Shown: positions 54,750 to 63,067 of the stretch, one piece after another
Position numbering within the stretch: the stretch's first letter is position 1
How the letters are laid out: every line of letters starts with the position of its first letter
Assembly: GCF_001187505.1 (NCBI RefSeq)
Contig: NZ_CP012150.1
Coordinates: 2,666,001-2,730,000, forward strand
Direction of reading: 5' to 3'
DNA: 64,000 nucleotides
From: Mycolicibacterium goodii
Lineage (GTDB): Bacteria > Actinomycetota > Actinomycetes > Mycobacteriales > Mycobacteriaceae
Notes under the pieces: model-generated
Databases searched by the model: none
Told to the model about the DNA's origin: nothing
What the model saw: the letters and a program-made list of their open reading frames with translations, nothing else
Program-made: the position numbers and the translations under genes

Positions 54750-55399
54750 ACCGCCTCGGGCGCTCGGCCGGCGTCGACCCACACTGTGCCACGGCTTTCG
54801 AAGGCGAACATCTCCTCAACGGCCAGGGCGATCCGGGGACCATAGCTGCGCCGCAGAAGATAAAGAGCCAGATCCAGACCCGACGTCACCCCGCCCGCGG
54901 AGATCAGGTTCCCGTCGTCGACCACACGGGCGGCGACCGGGATGGCCCCGGTTGCTTCGAGGGCGTCGACCCCGAGGTGGTGGGTGTTGGCGTGCCGACC
55001 GTCGATCAGGCCGGCCATCGCCAACGCCAACGAGCCGCCGCAGACCGTCGCCACGGTGACATCGGGGTTCGCAAACGCCTGCCGGAGCATCGGAATCGCC
55101 TCGGTGGCACCGAATCTCGCCAGCAACACCGGGATGGTGTCCACTTCATCGGGATCACCCTCGATCGGTCCGACCGCGCCGGGCACCACGATGTAGCCGG
55201 GTTTGGCGGGATCGAGTCGGCCTGTGGCTCTCAGCGACAACCCGAGTGTTCCGCTGACAACGTCACGGGGCCCTTCAGCGGAGACCAATTCCACGATCAG
55301 TTCACCACCGAGAAGCCGGCCGCCGAAGGCCAGCACCTCGAAGGGTGCGACCACATCGAGAGGATCGAAGCCGTCGAACAACACAATCTGAGCATGCAT
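54746..55399 (-). CDS. DJ-1/PfpI-family protein (isonitrile-hydratase-like)
   Basis: 217 residues: AQIVLFDGFDPLDVVAPFEVL, GYIVVPGAVGP, and the nucleophile elbow TVATVCGGSLALAMAGLIDG with Cys near 120, HHLGVDALEATG after it. There is no DNA-binding domain, so it is an enzyme-type member, comparable to isonitrile hydratases. ATG 55399 was chosen; the frame upstream to 55531 has no such homology. It is divergent from the HD-domain gene and coupled to the small gene at 54749. Confidence 0.82.
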   Translation of the reverse strand: MHAQIVLFDGFDPLDVVAPFEVLAFGGRLLGGELIVELVSAEGPRDVVSGTLGLSLRATGRLDPAKPGYIVVPGAVGPIEGDPDEVDTIPVLLARFGATEAIPMLRQAFANPDVTVATVCGGSLALAMAGLIDGRHANTHHLGVDALEATGAIPVAARVVDDGNLISAGGVTSGLDLALYLLRRSYGPRIALAVEEMFAFESRGTVWVDAGRAPEAV

Positions 55400-55540
55400 A
55401 CGACGATCCTGGGTCAACTTCGATGCCCGGCACAGAGCCTGCATGGCCACCCAGCGCCGGAATTTCGCCAGGCCAAATCTCGTCGATGAATGGCCATCCA
55501 GCCGGTTTCGCTCAAGCGGTTTGCAGGACACAGTGACGCC

Positions 55541-56226
55541 ATGGCTGAGCAGATTGACGACGATACGAACCGAACGGCACCCGCGGCCCGATGGGGCCTA
55601 CCGGACTCCCATATGTGCTCTGCGGCTTTCGATTTGGCCGAAAGTTCCTCACCGGACTTCCTGCACAACCACTGCGTGCGGAGCTATCTGTTCGGACGTG
55701 AACTCGCGGCCATCCATGGATTGCGCGCCGGGGTCGACTATGACGAAGAAGTCGTCTTCCTCGTGGCTGTTCTGCATGATCTGGGCCTCACCGCATACGG
55801 AAGCGGCGACCAGCGGTTCGAGGTCGACGGAGCAGACGCCGCGGGGCGCTTCCTTCGCGAGCTCGGGCTGGCCGAACCTCGGGTGCGAATTGTCTGGGAA
55901 ACCATTGCGTTACACACCAGCGTGGGTTTGGGGCATCGGTTCGGCACCGAACATGCGGTCTGCCATGGCGGAATCGATCTGGACGTCGTCGGCACGCAGA
56001 AGGATCTCCTGCCTTCCGGATTCGCCGACCGGGTCCATGCCGAGTGGCCCGCCGCAATCTGGGCTACGCGATCGCCGAGGCGATAGGCGGTGGAACGCAG
56101 GGCAATCCGACCAAGGCTCCTCCGTTCTCCTTCCCCGCCCATGTGCACGAAGTGGTCAACGGCGCACCGAAGGTCACGTTCGCCGATCTGGTGGTCGGCT
56201 CCGGCTGGGGTGATTCACCGCTGTGA
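55541..56226 (+). pseudogene. HD-domain hydrolase (cyanamide-hydratase-like), frameshifted
   Basis: The first frame reads AARWGLPDSHMCSAAFDLAE, HNHCVRSYLFGRELAA, FLVAVLHDLGLTAYG (HD metal pair) and ALHTSVGLGHRFGTEHA, then breaks near 56047. The following frame continues the same protein: RRNLGYAIAEAIGGGTQGNP, FSFPAHVHEVVNGAP and WGDSPL. One base is missing in GAGTGGCCCGCCGC, in a C-run. Restored, it is a ~228-residue metal-dependent phosphohydrolase-fold protein like cyanamide hydratase. As given, the C-terminal ~57 residues are lost. ATG 55541 is used; ATG 55490 is possible. Confidence 0.75.
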
Positions 56227-56238
56227 GGTCAGCCGAAC

Positions 56239-57009
56239 TCACCGGCGGTGCACCGAAATGCCCGACTCGCCGGGTGCGAGTTCCGGCCGCAGCACCAGAT
56301 CGGCATCGTAGTCACCGCCGTTCTGCCTGCGGTAGCCGATCGGCTCCTCTGAGTCCACACCCTCGAGCCGATGGCGCAGTTCTGCTGTCGCAGCGTCGAA
56401 TTCGTGCTCGGACAAGCGGTCGGCACCGAACAGCGGCATCGGTTCGAGCGGGGCGATTCCGACGTACCACAACGTGCCGTGCAACAGCGGGAAAAGCACC
56501 TGGTCGAGTTGCCCGTTGATACCGCGTGGGCCGAGTGGCGCCGGTGGGCTGCCGGAGGTGAGGATCGTCAACGCCTTCCTGCCTGCCAGCGGACCGTCAC
56601 CGTAACGCAGTGTGCGACCGGGATTCTCCGGATCGACGATGCCGTAGGCGAAGCCCTTGACGAAGACGCGGTCGATCCACCCCTTGAGGATGGCCGGAAC
56701 GCTGTACCACCACAGCGGAAACTGCAGGACGACGAGGTCGGCCCACTGGAGTTTGCGTTGCTCGGCGGCGATGTCGGCACTGAGGGTGCCGGAGCGGAAC
56801 GCCCGCTGCGAGGCGCGACTCACCGAGAACCGACCATCGGTATCCGTGGTGTAGTCATCGCGGTCGAGCGCGGCCTTCCACTTCATCGCGTAGAGGTCCG
56901 ACACCTGGTATTCGTGACCGAGTTCGTCGAGGATTCGCAGGCCCTCCTGCAGGACGGAACCGTTGAGCGATGCCTGCTCGGGGTGAGCGAACACCCACAA
57001 CACCTTCAC
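56239..57009 (-). CDS. NAD(P)H:quinone oxidoreductase (flavodoxin-like fold)
   Basis: 256 residues: KVLWVFAHPEQASLNGSVLQ at the N-terminus, LQFPLWWYSVPAILKGWIDRVF near 105, LTILTSGSPPAPLGPRGINGQLDQVLFPLLHGTL near 155; this is the NQO1/MdaB/KefG fold that reduces quinones by two electrons using FAD or FMN. The start is GTG 57009 after AGGAGGTGATTTTC. It is divergent from the GlxA-type regulator at 57095, which may control it. Confidence 0.88.
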   Translation of the reverse strand: MKVLWVFAHPEQASLNGSVLQEGLRILDELGHEYQVSDLYAMKWKAALDRDDYTTDTDGRFSVSRASQRAFRSGTLSADIAAEQRKLQWADLVVLQFPLWWYSVPAILKGWIDRVFVKGFAYGIVDPENPGRTLRYGDGPLAGRKALTILTSGSPPAPLGPRGINGQLDQVLFPLLHGTLWYVGIAPLEPMPLFGADRLSEHEFDAATAELRHRLEGVDSEEPIGYRRQNGGDYDADLVLRPELAPGESGISVHRR

Positions 57010-57094
57010 GAAAATCACCTCCTGCACTCCAGGATTGCCACGCCGGCACCACGGCACTAGTGGCCCGCGAGTCAATATGCGCAAGAATCGGGCC

Positions 57095-58078
57095 ATGCAC
57101 CGAGTGGTCGTACTGGTTCGTGACGGGCTGATCCCGCTTGAGGTCGGCATCCCCCACCGCCTGTTCGGGCAGGCCCGTTCGGCGAGCGGCAAGCCGCTCT
57201 ACGACGTCGTCACGGCGACGCTCACGCCGGGTCCGGTCCGCACCGACACCGATTTCACCATCAACGTCACCTGCGGGCCGGACGTCCTGGCCGAGGCCGA
57301 CACCGTCGTCGTCCCCGCATCCGACGAGGACTACGGACCGCCCACCCAGGGCCGGCTGCACCCCGACCTGGCCAGGGCGCTGTCGACAGTCAGGCCCGGT
57401 ACCCGGATGGCCTCGATCTGCACGGGTTCGTTCGTGCTGGCGGCCGCCGGGTTCCTCGACCGTCGCCGGGCCACCACGCACTGGCGGTCGGCCGAGGACT
57501 TCCGGGCCCTGTTCCCGCACATCGAGCTCGACCCGAACGTGTTGTTCACCGACTGCGACAACGTCCTGACCTCGGCCGGTGTCGCCGCGGGCCTCGACCT
57601 GTGCCTGCACATGATCCGGTGCGACTTCGGAGCGGCGGTCGCCAACGAGGTGGCCCGCGGCACCGTCACGCCGCCGTACCGGGAAGGTGGCCAGGCTCAG
57701 TACATCCAGCGTCTGGTGCCCGAGCCCGCCGCGGCGGCGACCAGCGCGGCCCGCGCCTGGGCGGTCGAGCGACTCGACCGGGCCATCACGCTCGATGATC
57801 TGGCGTCGGTCAGCGCGATGAGCAAGCGCACCTTCACCCGCCGGTTCCGGGAGGAGACGGGGGTGTCTCCGATGCAGTGGCTCACCGAGCAGCGCCTGCA
57901 CCGGGCCCGGGAACTCCTCGAGCAGACCGACTTCTCGGTCGAGCGCATCGCGGCCGCGTCCGGTCTTGGTAGCGGCACGGCGCTGCGCCAACTGTTCCAG
58001 AGCGCCATCGGCGTGACGCCCAGCGCTTACCGCGCGACGTTCCGGGGTCGTGCGGAGCGGGCGCCCGGTTTCGGTTGA
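57095..58078 (+). CDS. GlxA-type regulator (DJ-1/PfpI domain plus AraC HTH), second copy
   Basis: 327 residues: ligand domain with HRVVVLVRDGLIPLEVGIPHRL and ASICTGSFVLAAAGFLDRRRATTHW, and AraC HTHs (ITLDDLASVSAMSKRTFTRRFREETGVSP, IAAASGLGSGTALRQLF). Same architecture as the gene at 53483 but clearly divergent in sequence. ATG 57095; ATG 57077 is possible. Divergent from the quinone reductase and 32 nt upstream of the SnoaL-like gene. Confidence 0.9.
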   Translation: MHRVVVLVRDGLIPLEVGIPHRLFGQARSASGKPLYDVVTATLTPGPVRTDTDFTINVTCGPDVLAEADTVVVPASDEDYGPPTQGRLHPDLARALSTVRPGTRMASICTGSFVLAAAGFLDRRRATTHWRSAEDFRALFPHIELDPNVLFTDCDNVLTSAGVAAGLDLCLHMIRCDFGAAVANEVARGTVTPPYREGGQAQYIQRLVPEPAAAATSAARAWAVERLDRAITLDDLASVSAMSKRTFTRRFREETGVSPMQWLTEQRLHRARELLEQTDFSVERIAAASGLGSGTALRQLFQSAIGVTPSAYRATFRGRAERAPGFG

Positions 58079-58086
58079 CAGTGTCA
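58076..58086. promoter_or_regulatory. TetR-type operator candidate 1 (TGACAGTGTCA)
   Basis: TGACA-G-TGTCA is a perfect dyad at the end of the GlxA-type gene, and TTGACA at 58075 could be a -35 hexamer. It is part of a 21-nt direct repeat with the site at 58112. Likely operator of the TetR gene at 58602. Confidence 0.5.
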
Positions 58087-58110
58087 CATGAATGCGGAAT
58101 CCTCGTTCAT

Positions 58111-58602
58111 ATGACAACGTCACATGAATCCGTCGACGCCCGCGGGCTCCAACGACTGTTCGACCGCGCGGAGATCACCGACGTACAACTCCGATATGCG
58201 ACCGGGGTCGACTCGCGGGACTGGGAGCTGTTCCGCAGCTGCTTCGCCGACGAGATCGAAGGCGACTACAGCTCGGTGTTCGGTACACCGCCCGTGCGTC
58301 TCGGGGCCGACGAGTTCGTCGCGATGATCGCGCCGGTCATGAGTGCGCTCACCGCAACTCAGCACATGATCACCAACCTCACGGTCGGCTTCGACGATTC
58401 CGATCATGCGACGGTCGAGGCGTACGTCCGGGCGATCCACCACAACGCCGCGGCCGAGGGAGGTACCGAGCAGACCGTCTACGGGTACTACACGAACGCG
58501 TTCGTGCGCACCGGCGAGGGCTGGCGCATCTCGAAGGTGAAGCTCACATCGCGCATCCAGACCGGCAATCCCGGAGTGTTCGGCGCGCTTCCGGCCGCGT
58601 GA
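58111..58602 (+). CDS. SnoaL-like / nuclear-transport-factor-2-fold protein
   Basis: 163 residues: DRAEITDVQLRYATGVDSRDWELFRSCFADEIEGDY, then TATQHMITNLTVGFDDSDHATVEAYVRAIHHN and GWRISKVKLTSRIQ. This is the SnoaL/ring-hydroxylating beta-subunit-like cone fold, which often works as an isomerase or dehydratase. ATG 58111 was chosen; the upstream TTG 58075 repeats the N-terminal sequence (MTVSHE / MTTSHE). The stop overlaps the TetR start, so the pair is co-translated. Confidence 0.82.
   Translation: MTTSHESVDARGLQRLFDRAEITDVQLRYATGVDSRDWELFRSCFADEIEGDYSSVFGTPPVRLGADEFVAMIAPVMSALTATQHMITNLTVGFDDSDHATVEAYVRAIHHNAAAEGGTEQTVYGYYTNAFVRTGEGWRISKVKLTSRIQTGNPGVFGALPAA
58112..58122. promoter_or_regulatory. 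TetR-type operator candidate 2 (TGACAACGTCA)
   Basis: TGAC-AAC-GTCA lies 36 bp downstream of the similar dyad at 58076, on the same helix face region, over the start codon of the SnoaL gene. Both belong to a repeated block ending GTCACATGAAT. Suits repression of the SnoaL-tetR unit. Confidence 0.45.
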
Positions 58603-59186
58603 TGAGCCGCATCGAGGCGGCCGCCGCCACGCGTCGCGTGCTGCTCGACGAGGCCGCTGCATTGCTCGACGCCGGCGGCCCGGCCGCCGTGACGCTGCGC
58701 GAGGTCGGCGCACGAGCGGGCCTGAGCCGGGGGGCGCCCTATGGTCACTTCACCGACAAGGAGACGCTGCTGACGGCGGTCGCCGTCGAGGGATGGGAAC
58801 ACCTCGGCCACGAGATGCAAAGGCTGCGGGATGATTCCGGGCTCCCGCCAGAGGAGGCCCTGCGCGCGGCGCTGCGCGTCGTCATCACCCTGAGCCGCGA
58901 ACGGCCGCACCTGTACCAGTTGATGTTCAGTCGGCCGCCCGGCGATCGCGGGGTGATCGCGGGCGCCGCGCTGCTGATGTGCGATCACTTCGTCGCGATC
59001 GTCGCGGCTGTCACCGGCGAGGGTGAGGCGAGTCGCCATGCGGCCGTACTGCTGACGGCTGCCCACGGCGCCGCCGGGTTGGAGGCCAGCGGTCTGCTCG
59101 AGACGGACAAATGGCACACCACGGCCGATGAACTCGTCGACACCCTGCTCGCGACGATCGTCACACCCGCTCGCCAGCGGCGATAG
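58602..59186 (+). CDS. TetR/AcrR-family transcriptional regulator
   Basis: 194 residues: HTH VTLREVGARAGLSRGAPYGHFTDKETLLTAVA (~30-60) and a TetR C-terminal ligand domain (PPEEALRAALRVVITLSRERPHLYQLMFSRP). ATG 58602 overlaps the SnoaL stop (GTG 58599 is possible). It probably represses the two-gene unit through the dyads near 58076 and 58112. Confidence 0.92.
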   Translation: MSRIEAAAATRRVLLDEAAALLDAGGPAAVTLREVGARAGLSRGAPYGHFTDKETLLTAVAVEGWEHLGHEMQRLRDDSGLPPEEALRAALRVVITLSRERPHLYQLMFSRPPGDRGVIAGAALLMCDHFVAIVAAVTGEGEASRHAAVLLTAAHGAAGLEASGLLETDKWHTTADELVDTLLATIVTPARQRR

Positions 59187-59267
59187 GCGGCGTGAATCGC
59201 TATTCGGGAAGAGCCAGCAAATCCGTTGCGGGCCTTGATAACCAGAATGTATGACCCGATAACCGGC

Positions 59268-59283
59268 TTAACATTCCGTTAAC
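59268..59283 (+). promoter_or_regulatory. GlnR-box-like repeat TTAAC-N6-TTAAC upstream of HPP gene
   Basis: TTAAC (59268-59272), six nt, TTAAC (59279-59283). This keeps the AC-N9-AC spacing reported for actinobacterial GlnR sites. A second pair of direct repeats, GATAACC(A/G)G at 59237 and 59258 (21 bp apart), lies just upstream. The HPP gene starts 53 nt downstream. Confidence 0.5.
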
Positions 59284-59335
59284 ATCGTTGTGCCCGTTAG
59301 CCTCCCGAGGTGCGTTCATCATCGGGGGAGGTCTT

Positions 59336-59896
59336 GTGACGGAGCCGTCGGTGACTTCGGTTGAACTGCTCGAGGCCGGAGAATCAGCGGAGTCAGGGCC
59401 GAGTCGGTCCAGTTGGTTGCGCAGTGCCGCCCCGCCGCGGCAGCGATTGAGCGTCATCGTGGTCGAGACCGTGGTGAGCCTGGTGGCCTTGATCATCGTC
59501 GCGGCGCTGACGGCCATCACGCACGACCCGTGGTTGATCCCGCCACTGGCGGCCAGCATGGCCCTGGTGGTCGGCGGTGCGCACTTCCCGTTGTCGCAGC
59601 CCCGCAACGTCATCGGCGGCCACGTGATGTCGGCGATCGTCGGTGTGCTGGTCGGCATGACCGGTCTGGACGCGCTGTGGGCCGGCGCCGTGGCGGGCGC
59701 CCTGGCGCTCGGGATGATGAAGCTGCTGAGGCTTTCTCACTCACCGGCCGCGGCGACCGCGATGATCGCCGTGGTTCCGGAGATCCCCCGATGGGAGTTC
59801 GTGGTGCTGGTCGGCACCGCCGCGGTGATCCTCGTCGTGGTGGGCCTGGCGGGCAACAAGCTCAACGGGGCGAAATACCCGCACTACTGGTGGTGA
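59336..59896 (+). CDS. HPP-family integral membrane protein
   Basis: 186 residues with five hydrophobic stretches after a ~40-residue polar N-terminus. [34 protein letters not shown] is the HPP family signature (DP-W-x-x-PP-x-AS and QPRN-x-x-GG). HPP proteins are membrane proteins; a plant member has been linked to nitrite transport. GTG 59336 has GGGGGAGG upstream. A GlnR-like box upstream suggests nitrogen control. Convergent with rnhA, overlapping 35 nt. Confidence 0.88.
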   Translation: MTEPSVTSVELLEAGESAESGPSRSSWLRSAAPPRQRLSVIVVETVVSLVALIIVAALTAITHDPWLIPPLAASMALVVGGAHFPLSQPRNVIGGHVMSAIVGVLVGMTGLDALWAGAVAGALALGMMKLLRLSHSPAAATAMIAVVPEIPRWEFVVLVGTAAVILVVVGLAGNKLNGAKYPHYWW

Positions 59897-60341
59897 GGCC
59901 GAGCGCTTCGTGCAGCCCGCGGGTGGCGAGTTCGTCGGCCAACTCGTTGTCGCCGATGCCCGAGTGCCCCTTCACCCAGAACCACTCGACCTGATGGCGC
60001 GAACAGGCGGACTGCAGCCGCTGCCACAGGTCGACGTTCTTCACGGGCTGCTTGGCGGCGGTCATCCAGCCGTTGCGCTGCCAACCCAGCACCCACTTGG
60101 TGATCCCGTTGCGCACATACGTGCTGTCGGTGTACAGGTGCACCGCGACGGGCCGGGTCAGCGCCTCCAACGCCATGATCGGGGCCGTCAACTCCATGCG
60201 GTTGTTGCTCGTCACACCGGCCTCGCCGCCGAACATCTCCCGGACGTGCTCACCGTGACGCAGCACCGCACCCCAGCCGCCGGGGCCCGGATTGGGGCGG
60301 CAGCCGCCGTCGGTGTGGATGATGACGGGATCCTGGCTCAC
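59862..60341 (-). CDS. rnhA: Ribonuclease HI
   Basis: 159 residues. Active-site carboxylates are D11 in HTDGGC, Glu in [10 protein letters not shown] (near 50), Asp in YTDSTYV (near 72), and the C-terminal [15 protein letters not shown]. It removes RNA from RNA:DNA hybrids with Mg2+. GTG 60341 was chosen. It overlaps the HPP gene end on the opposite strand. Confidence 0.93.
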   Translation of the reverse strand: MSQDPVIIHTDGGCRPNPGPGGWGAVLRHGEHVREMFGGEAGVTSNNRMELTAPIMALEALTRPVAVHLYTDSTYVRNGITKWVLGWQRNGWMTAAKQPVKNVDLWQRLQSACSRHQVEWFWVKGHSGIGDNELADELATRGLHEALGLTTSSAGISPR

Positions 60342-60406
60342 GGTCAGAGGATAGGCAACGGCGCCGGGCCGGTGGCTCACCGACGCGCGGGCGGCGTGCG
60401 GGAATG

Positions 60407-61822
60407 CTATCGGGCGAAGTCGGCGGGGCGGAACGCGCCGTCGCGCAGCTTGCCCTCGATCTCCTCCAGGCTGCGGCCGGTCAGGTCGGGCATCCGGAAG
60501 TACACGAAAAGCCATGCGGCGACGTTGAACAGCCCGTACAGCCACATCGCGGGTCCCACCCCGATGCCGCTGATCAGCGTCAGCAGCGTCAGCGTGATGA
60601 GCAGGTTGGTGCCCCACAGCGCCGCCGACTGCGCGGCCGTGCCCGCGGGCCGCACCGCGAGCGGGTAGGTCTCCGAACCGGTCAGCCACCCCATGAGCTG
60701 CAGGCCGCCCGCGTTGAACAGCATGAACACCACGAGGCACGCCACGATGAACGGCACGGATTCACGCCCGCTGTGACCCGTCGCGAACAAGGTGCCGAGC
60801 ACGAACAGGCTCACGGCCGCGCCGGGGATCATGATGAGCGTGAGGCGGCGCCTGCCGACCTTGTCGATGATCGACAGGCCCACCAGTTGCGCCACCAGGT
60901 AGCTCACGCCCAGGGCCACCGACACCTGCAGCGCGACCGACTCGGAGAACCCGTTGTCGGTGAGGATGGTCGGGGAGTAGTAGATGATCATCTCGATACC
61001 GCTGAGCTGGGTGAAAATCGCTATGCCGCAACCGAGTACGAGGGCGGGACGTACCCAGGACGCGCGCAGTCCGGGCCACCCGCGGGTTTTCGCGGTCTGC
61101 TCCTTGCGCACCAGCGTGGTCATCTCGGCGAGTTCACCGTCGATGTCGTAGCCGTCGGGGCGTACCCGCTCCAGCACCTCGCGGGCCTTCTCGGCGTCCC
61201 CGTCCTTGATCAGCCAGCGCGGGCTCTCCGGCAGGCGCAGCAGCATGCCCAGCATGACCGCGGCCGGGACCGCCGCGGCGCCGATCGACCAGCGCCACGG
61301 AATCTGTTCGGAGGCACCGACGATCGTCGCGATCACGATGCCGACTCCGATCGCGATCTGAAAGCACAACACGAGCCGGCCGCGGTACTTCGGCGGCGAG
61401 AGTTCCGCGACGTACATGGGCGCGGTCTGGGTGGCGCCGCCGACCGCGAACCCGAGCACCAACCGTCCGACGGACAGCAGCACCGGGTTGGGGGCGACGG
61501 CGCACCACAGCGAGCCGATCACGAACACCGCGGCGAGCATCAGCAGCGTGCCCTTGCGGCCACGCGTCTGTGACAGGTGACTGCACACCAGTGCGCCGAC
61601 GACGGCGCCGAGCAGGATGCTCGCGGCGATGACCTGCTTCCACGCCTCGGCGATCTCGAAATCCTTGGTGATCTGCAGCAGGGCACCCGAGATGATGCCG
61701 GTGTCGTAGCCGTAGAGCATGCCGGAGACCGCGGATACCAGGGCGACGATGACGACCGCGCCGGTGAGTTGTCCCGGCGTCTTCGCTCGCGCGTCCGCCG
61801 AATTCTGGGTGTCGGTGCTCAT
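60407..61822 (-). CDS. MFS sugar porter
   Basis: 471 residues, 12 TM segments. Sugar-porter signatures: [14 protein letters not shown] (TM1), GRKGTLL loop, [16 protein letters not shown] (near 137), [17 protein letters not shown] (near 203), IYYSPTIL (TM7) and the DKVGRRRL loop. A proton-coupled hexose, pentose or polyol uptake carrier. ATG 61822 has AGGAG 9 nt before. Two palindromes and a terminator lie upstream at 61885-61958. Confidence 0.93.
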   Translation of the reverse strand: MSTDTQNSADARAKTPGQLTGAVVIVALVSAVSGMLYGYDTGIISGALLQITKDFEIAEAWKQVIAASILLGAVVGALVCSHLSQTRGRKGTLLMLAAVFVIGSLWCAVAPNPVLLSVGRLVLGFAVGGATQTAPMYVAELSPPKYRGRLVLCFQIAIGVGIVIATIVGASEQIPWRWSIGAAAVPAAVMLGMLLRLPESPRWLIKDGDAEKAREVLERVRPDGYDIDGELAEMTTLVRKEQTAKTRGWPGLRASWVRPALVLGCGIAIFTQLSGIEMIIYYSPTILTDNGFSESVALQVSVALGVSYLVAQLVGLSIIDKVGRRRLTLIMIPGAAVSLFVLGTLFATGHSGRESVPFIVACLVVFMLFNAGGLQLMGWLTGSETYPLAVRPAGTAAQSAALWGTNLLITLTLLTLISGIGVGPAMWLYGLFNVAAWLFVYFRMPDLTGRSLEEIEGKLRDGAFRPADFAR

Positions 61823-61884
61823 CGGATCGGGCTCCTGGGGTCGAGTGGACCCCGGGTTGTTACCCGTTGTATAGAAAAACAAAA

Positions 61885-61919
61885 CAATCGGCCGCACGAG
61901 AAAATTGTGCGGCCGATTG
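61885..61919 (-). terminator. Rho-independent terminator, minus strand
   Basis: CAATCGGCCGCAC (61885-61897) and GTGCGGCCGATTG (61907-61919) are exact 13-bp arms with a 9-nt loop. On the minus strand they are followed by TTTTGTTTTTC. It ends the transcript of the small secreted gene at 61997 and sits 63 nt before the sugar porter start. Confidence 0.85.
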
Positions 61920-61930
61920 CGTTGGCGTCT

Positions 61931-61958
61931 TTTGTCGACAAACCGCGTTCACGGTTTG
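61931..61958. promoter_or_regulatory. Two overlapping dyads upstream of the sugar porter
   Basis: TTTGTCGACAAA (61931-61942) is a perfect 12-bp palindrome; CAAACCG (61939-61945) and CGGTTTG (61952-61958) form a 7-bp hairpin with a 6-nt loop overlapping it. They lie between the terminator and the 3' end of the secreted gene. Possibly operators of the porter gene or part of the termination region. Confidence 0.35.
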
Positions 61959-61996
61959 AAATGCCGAACAATTGGACGCCGGAGTTTATTCCCCGA

Positions 61997-62308
61997 TCAG
62001 CAGGCGACGTCGACGTAGACGATCCGCGAAATGACCGTGGTCTTGATGGAGCCTCCGCCCCGTGAGTCATCGGTGGAATGTACCGGCCCCTGGCGAACCC
62101 CTACCACCTTGCAGCTGGACAGCGCCGCGGCGCCGGTCCGGTTGACAATCACGTGGTAGCCACTGGTTTTGAGGCTGTTGACGGTCTGCTCCACCGACTG
62201 CTCTGTGGGTGCGGCCGCAGCGGTGCCGCCCATGAAGAGCGCTGCCGAGGCCATGGCGCCCATGGTGAGGGCGCCCAAGGCGTAACTCATCGTCTTTTCC
62301 GAACTCAT
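61997..62308 (-). CDS. Small secreted protein
   Basis: 103 residues: a signal peptide to ~33 (LFMGGTAAAA-PTE), then SVEQTVNSLKTSGYHVIVNRTGAAALSSCKVVGVRQ and the C-terminal TTVISRIVYVDVAC. The two cysteines (one central, one C-terminal) probably form a disulfide. The layout matches a conserved mycobacterial exported family of unknown function. GAAGGGTTGGG precedes ATG 62308. Followed by a strong terminator. Confidence 0.8.
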   Translation of the reverse strand: MSSEKTMSYALGALTMGAMASAALFMGGTAAAAPTEQSVEQTVNSLKTSGYHVIVNRTGAAALSSCKVVGVRQGPVHSTDDSRGGGSIKTTVISRIVYVDVAC

Positions 62309-62521
62309 TTCCCAACCCTTCCCTCAGACGGACCGGGAGTCCCGCTACGCCCGGTTACCGTCTAGAAGATGCAATTTCGGATCGGCGCGGAAAATTCCGC
62401 GAATTCACATGTTTTTCTCAGCTGATTTCGAACCCGCTGCGTACCGCCCGGCGGGTTGCTAGCATCCCCGTCGACCGAGGGAGCCGTAAGTGCGGTTACT
62501 AAACATCAAGCGAGGAGTCAC

Positions 62522-63061
62522 ATGATCCGCCACTTCGCTGTGACGACTGCCGTGACCGCCGCCGCATTGTTCTGGCCCGGGCACGCCGCGGCGGATCCGC
62601 AGGCACCCGGTGACGCGGCCGCACCCGACGGCGAGGTGTACGCGATCGGCATGTGCTACGACCCGGCGCACCCGTTGCCGCAGCGCCCCGAGGTGTTCGA
62701 CTACAACTGCGACAAGACCGGTGTGCTGCAGGACATGACGTGGACGCAGTGGGGTCCGGACGGGGCGCGCGGCACCGGCGTCGACAACGCGATCGAATGT
62801 CAGCCCAACTGTGCGCAGGGCACGCGGCTGCTGAATCCCGTTGTGGTGCATGCCTGGAACCCGCAGCCGTCGGACAGCCCGTCGTGCCCGGCGTACGCGC
62901 GGTTCTACTCCGATCTGACGATCGCCTACCCGCACGAGACCCCGCCGTGGATCACGCCGGGGTCGCAATGGGCGCCCGGCACCGATTTCACGACGGTCGA
63001 CGGGATGCCCGCGGTGCACTTCTCGGGGTTGACCTCGAAGTGTGAGGACCAACTCAGGTAG
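62522..63061 (+). CDS. Secreted protein, Cys-rich, mycobacterial conserved hypothetical
   Basis: 179 residues: signal peptide (~26, ending GHAAADP), then MCYDPAHPLPQRPEVFDYNC, an ECQPNCAQG motif and PSCPAYARFYSDLTIAYP, six cysteines in all. Exported, function unknown. ATG 62522 has GAGGAG upstream. Divergent from the secreted gene at 62308, with ~210 nt between in which no clear promoter motif was picked out. Confidence 0.8.
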   Translation: MIRHFAVTTAVTAAALFWPGHAAADPQAPGDAAAPDGEVYAIGMCYDPAHPLPQRPEVFDYNCDKTGVLQDMTWTQWGPDGARGTGVDNAIECQPNCAQGTRLLNPVVVHAWNPQPSDSPSCPAYARFYSDLTIAYPHETPPWITPGSQWAPGTDFTTVDGMPAVHFSGLTSKCEDQLR

Positions 63062-63067
63062 CGGCGC

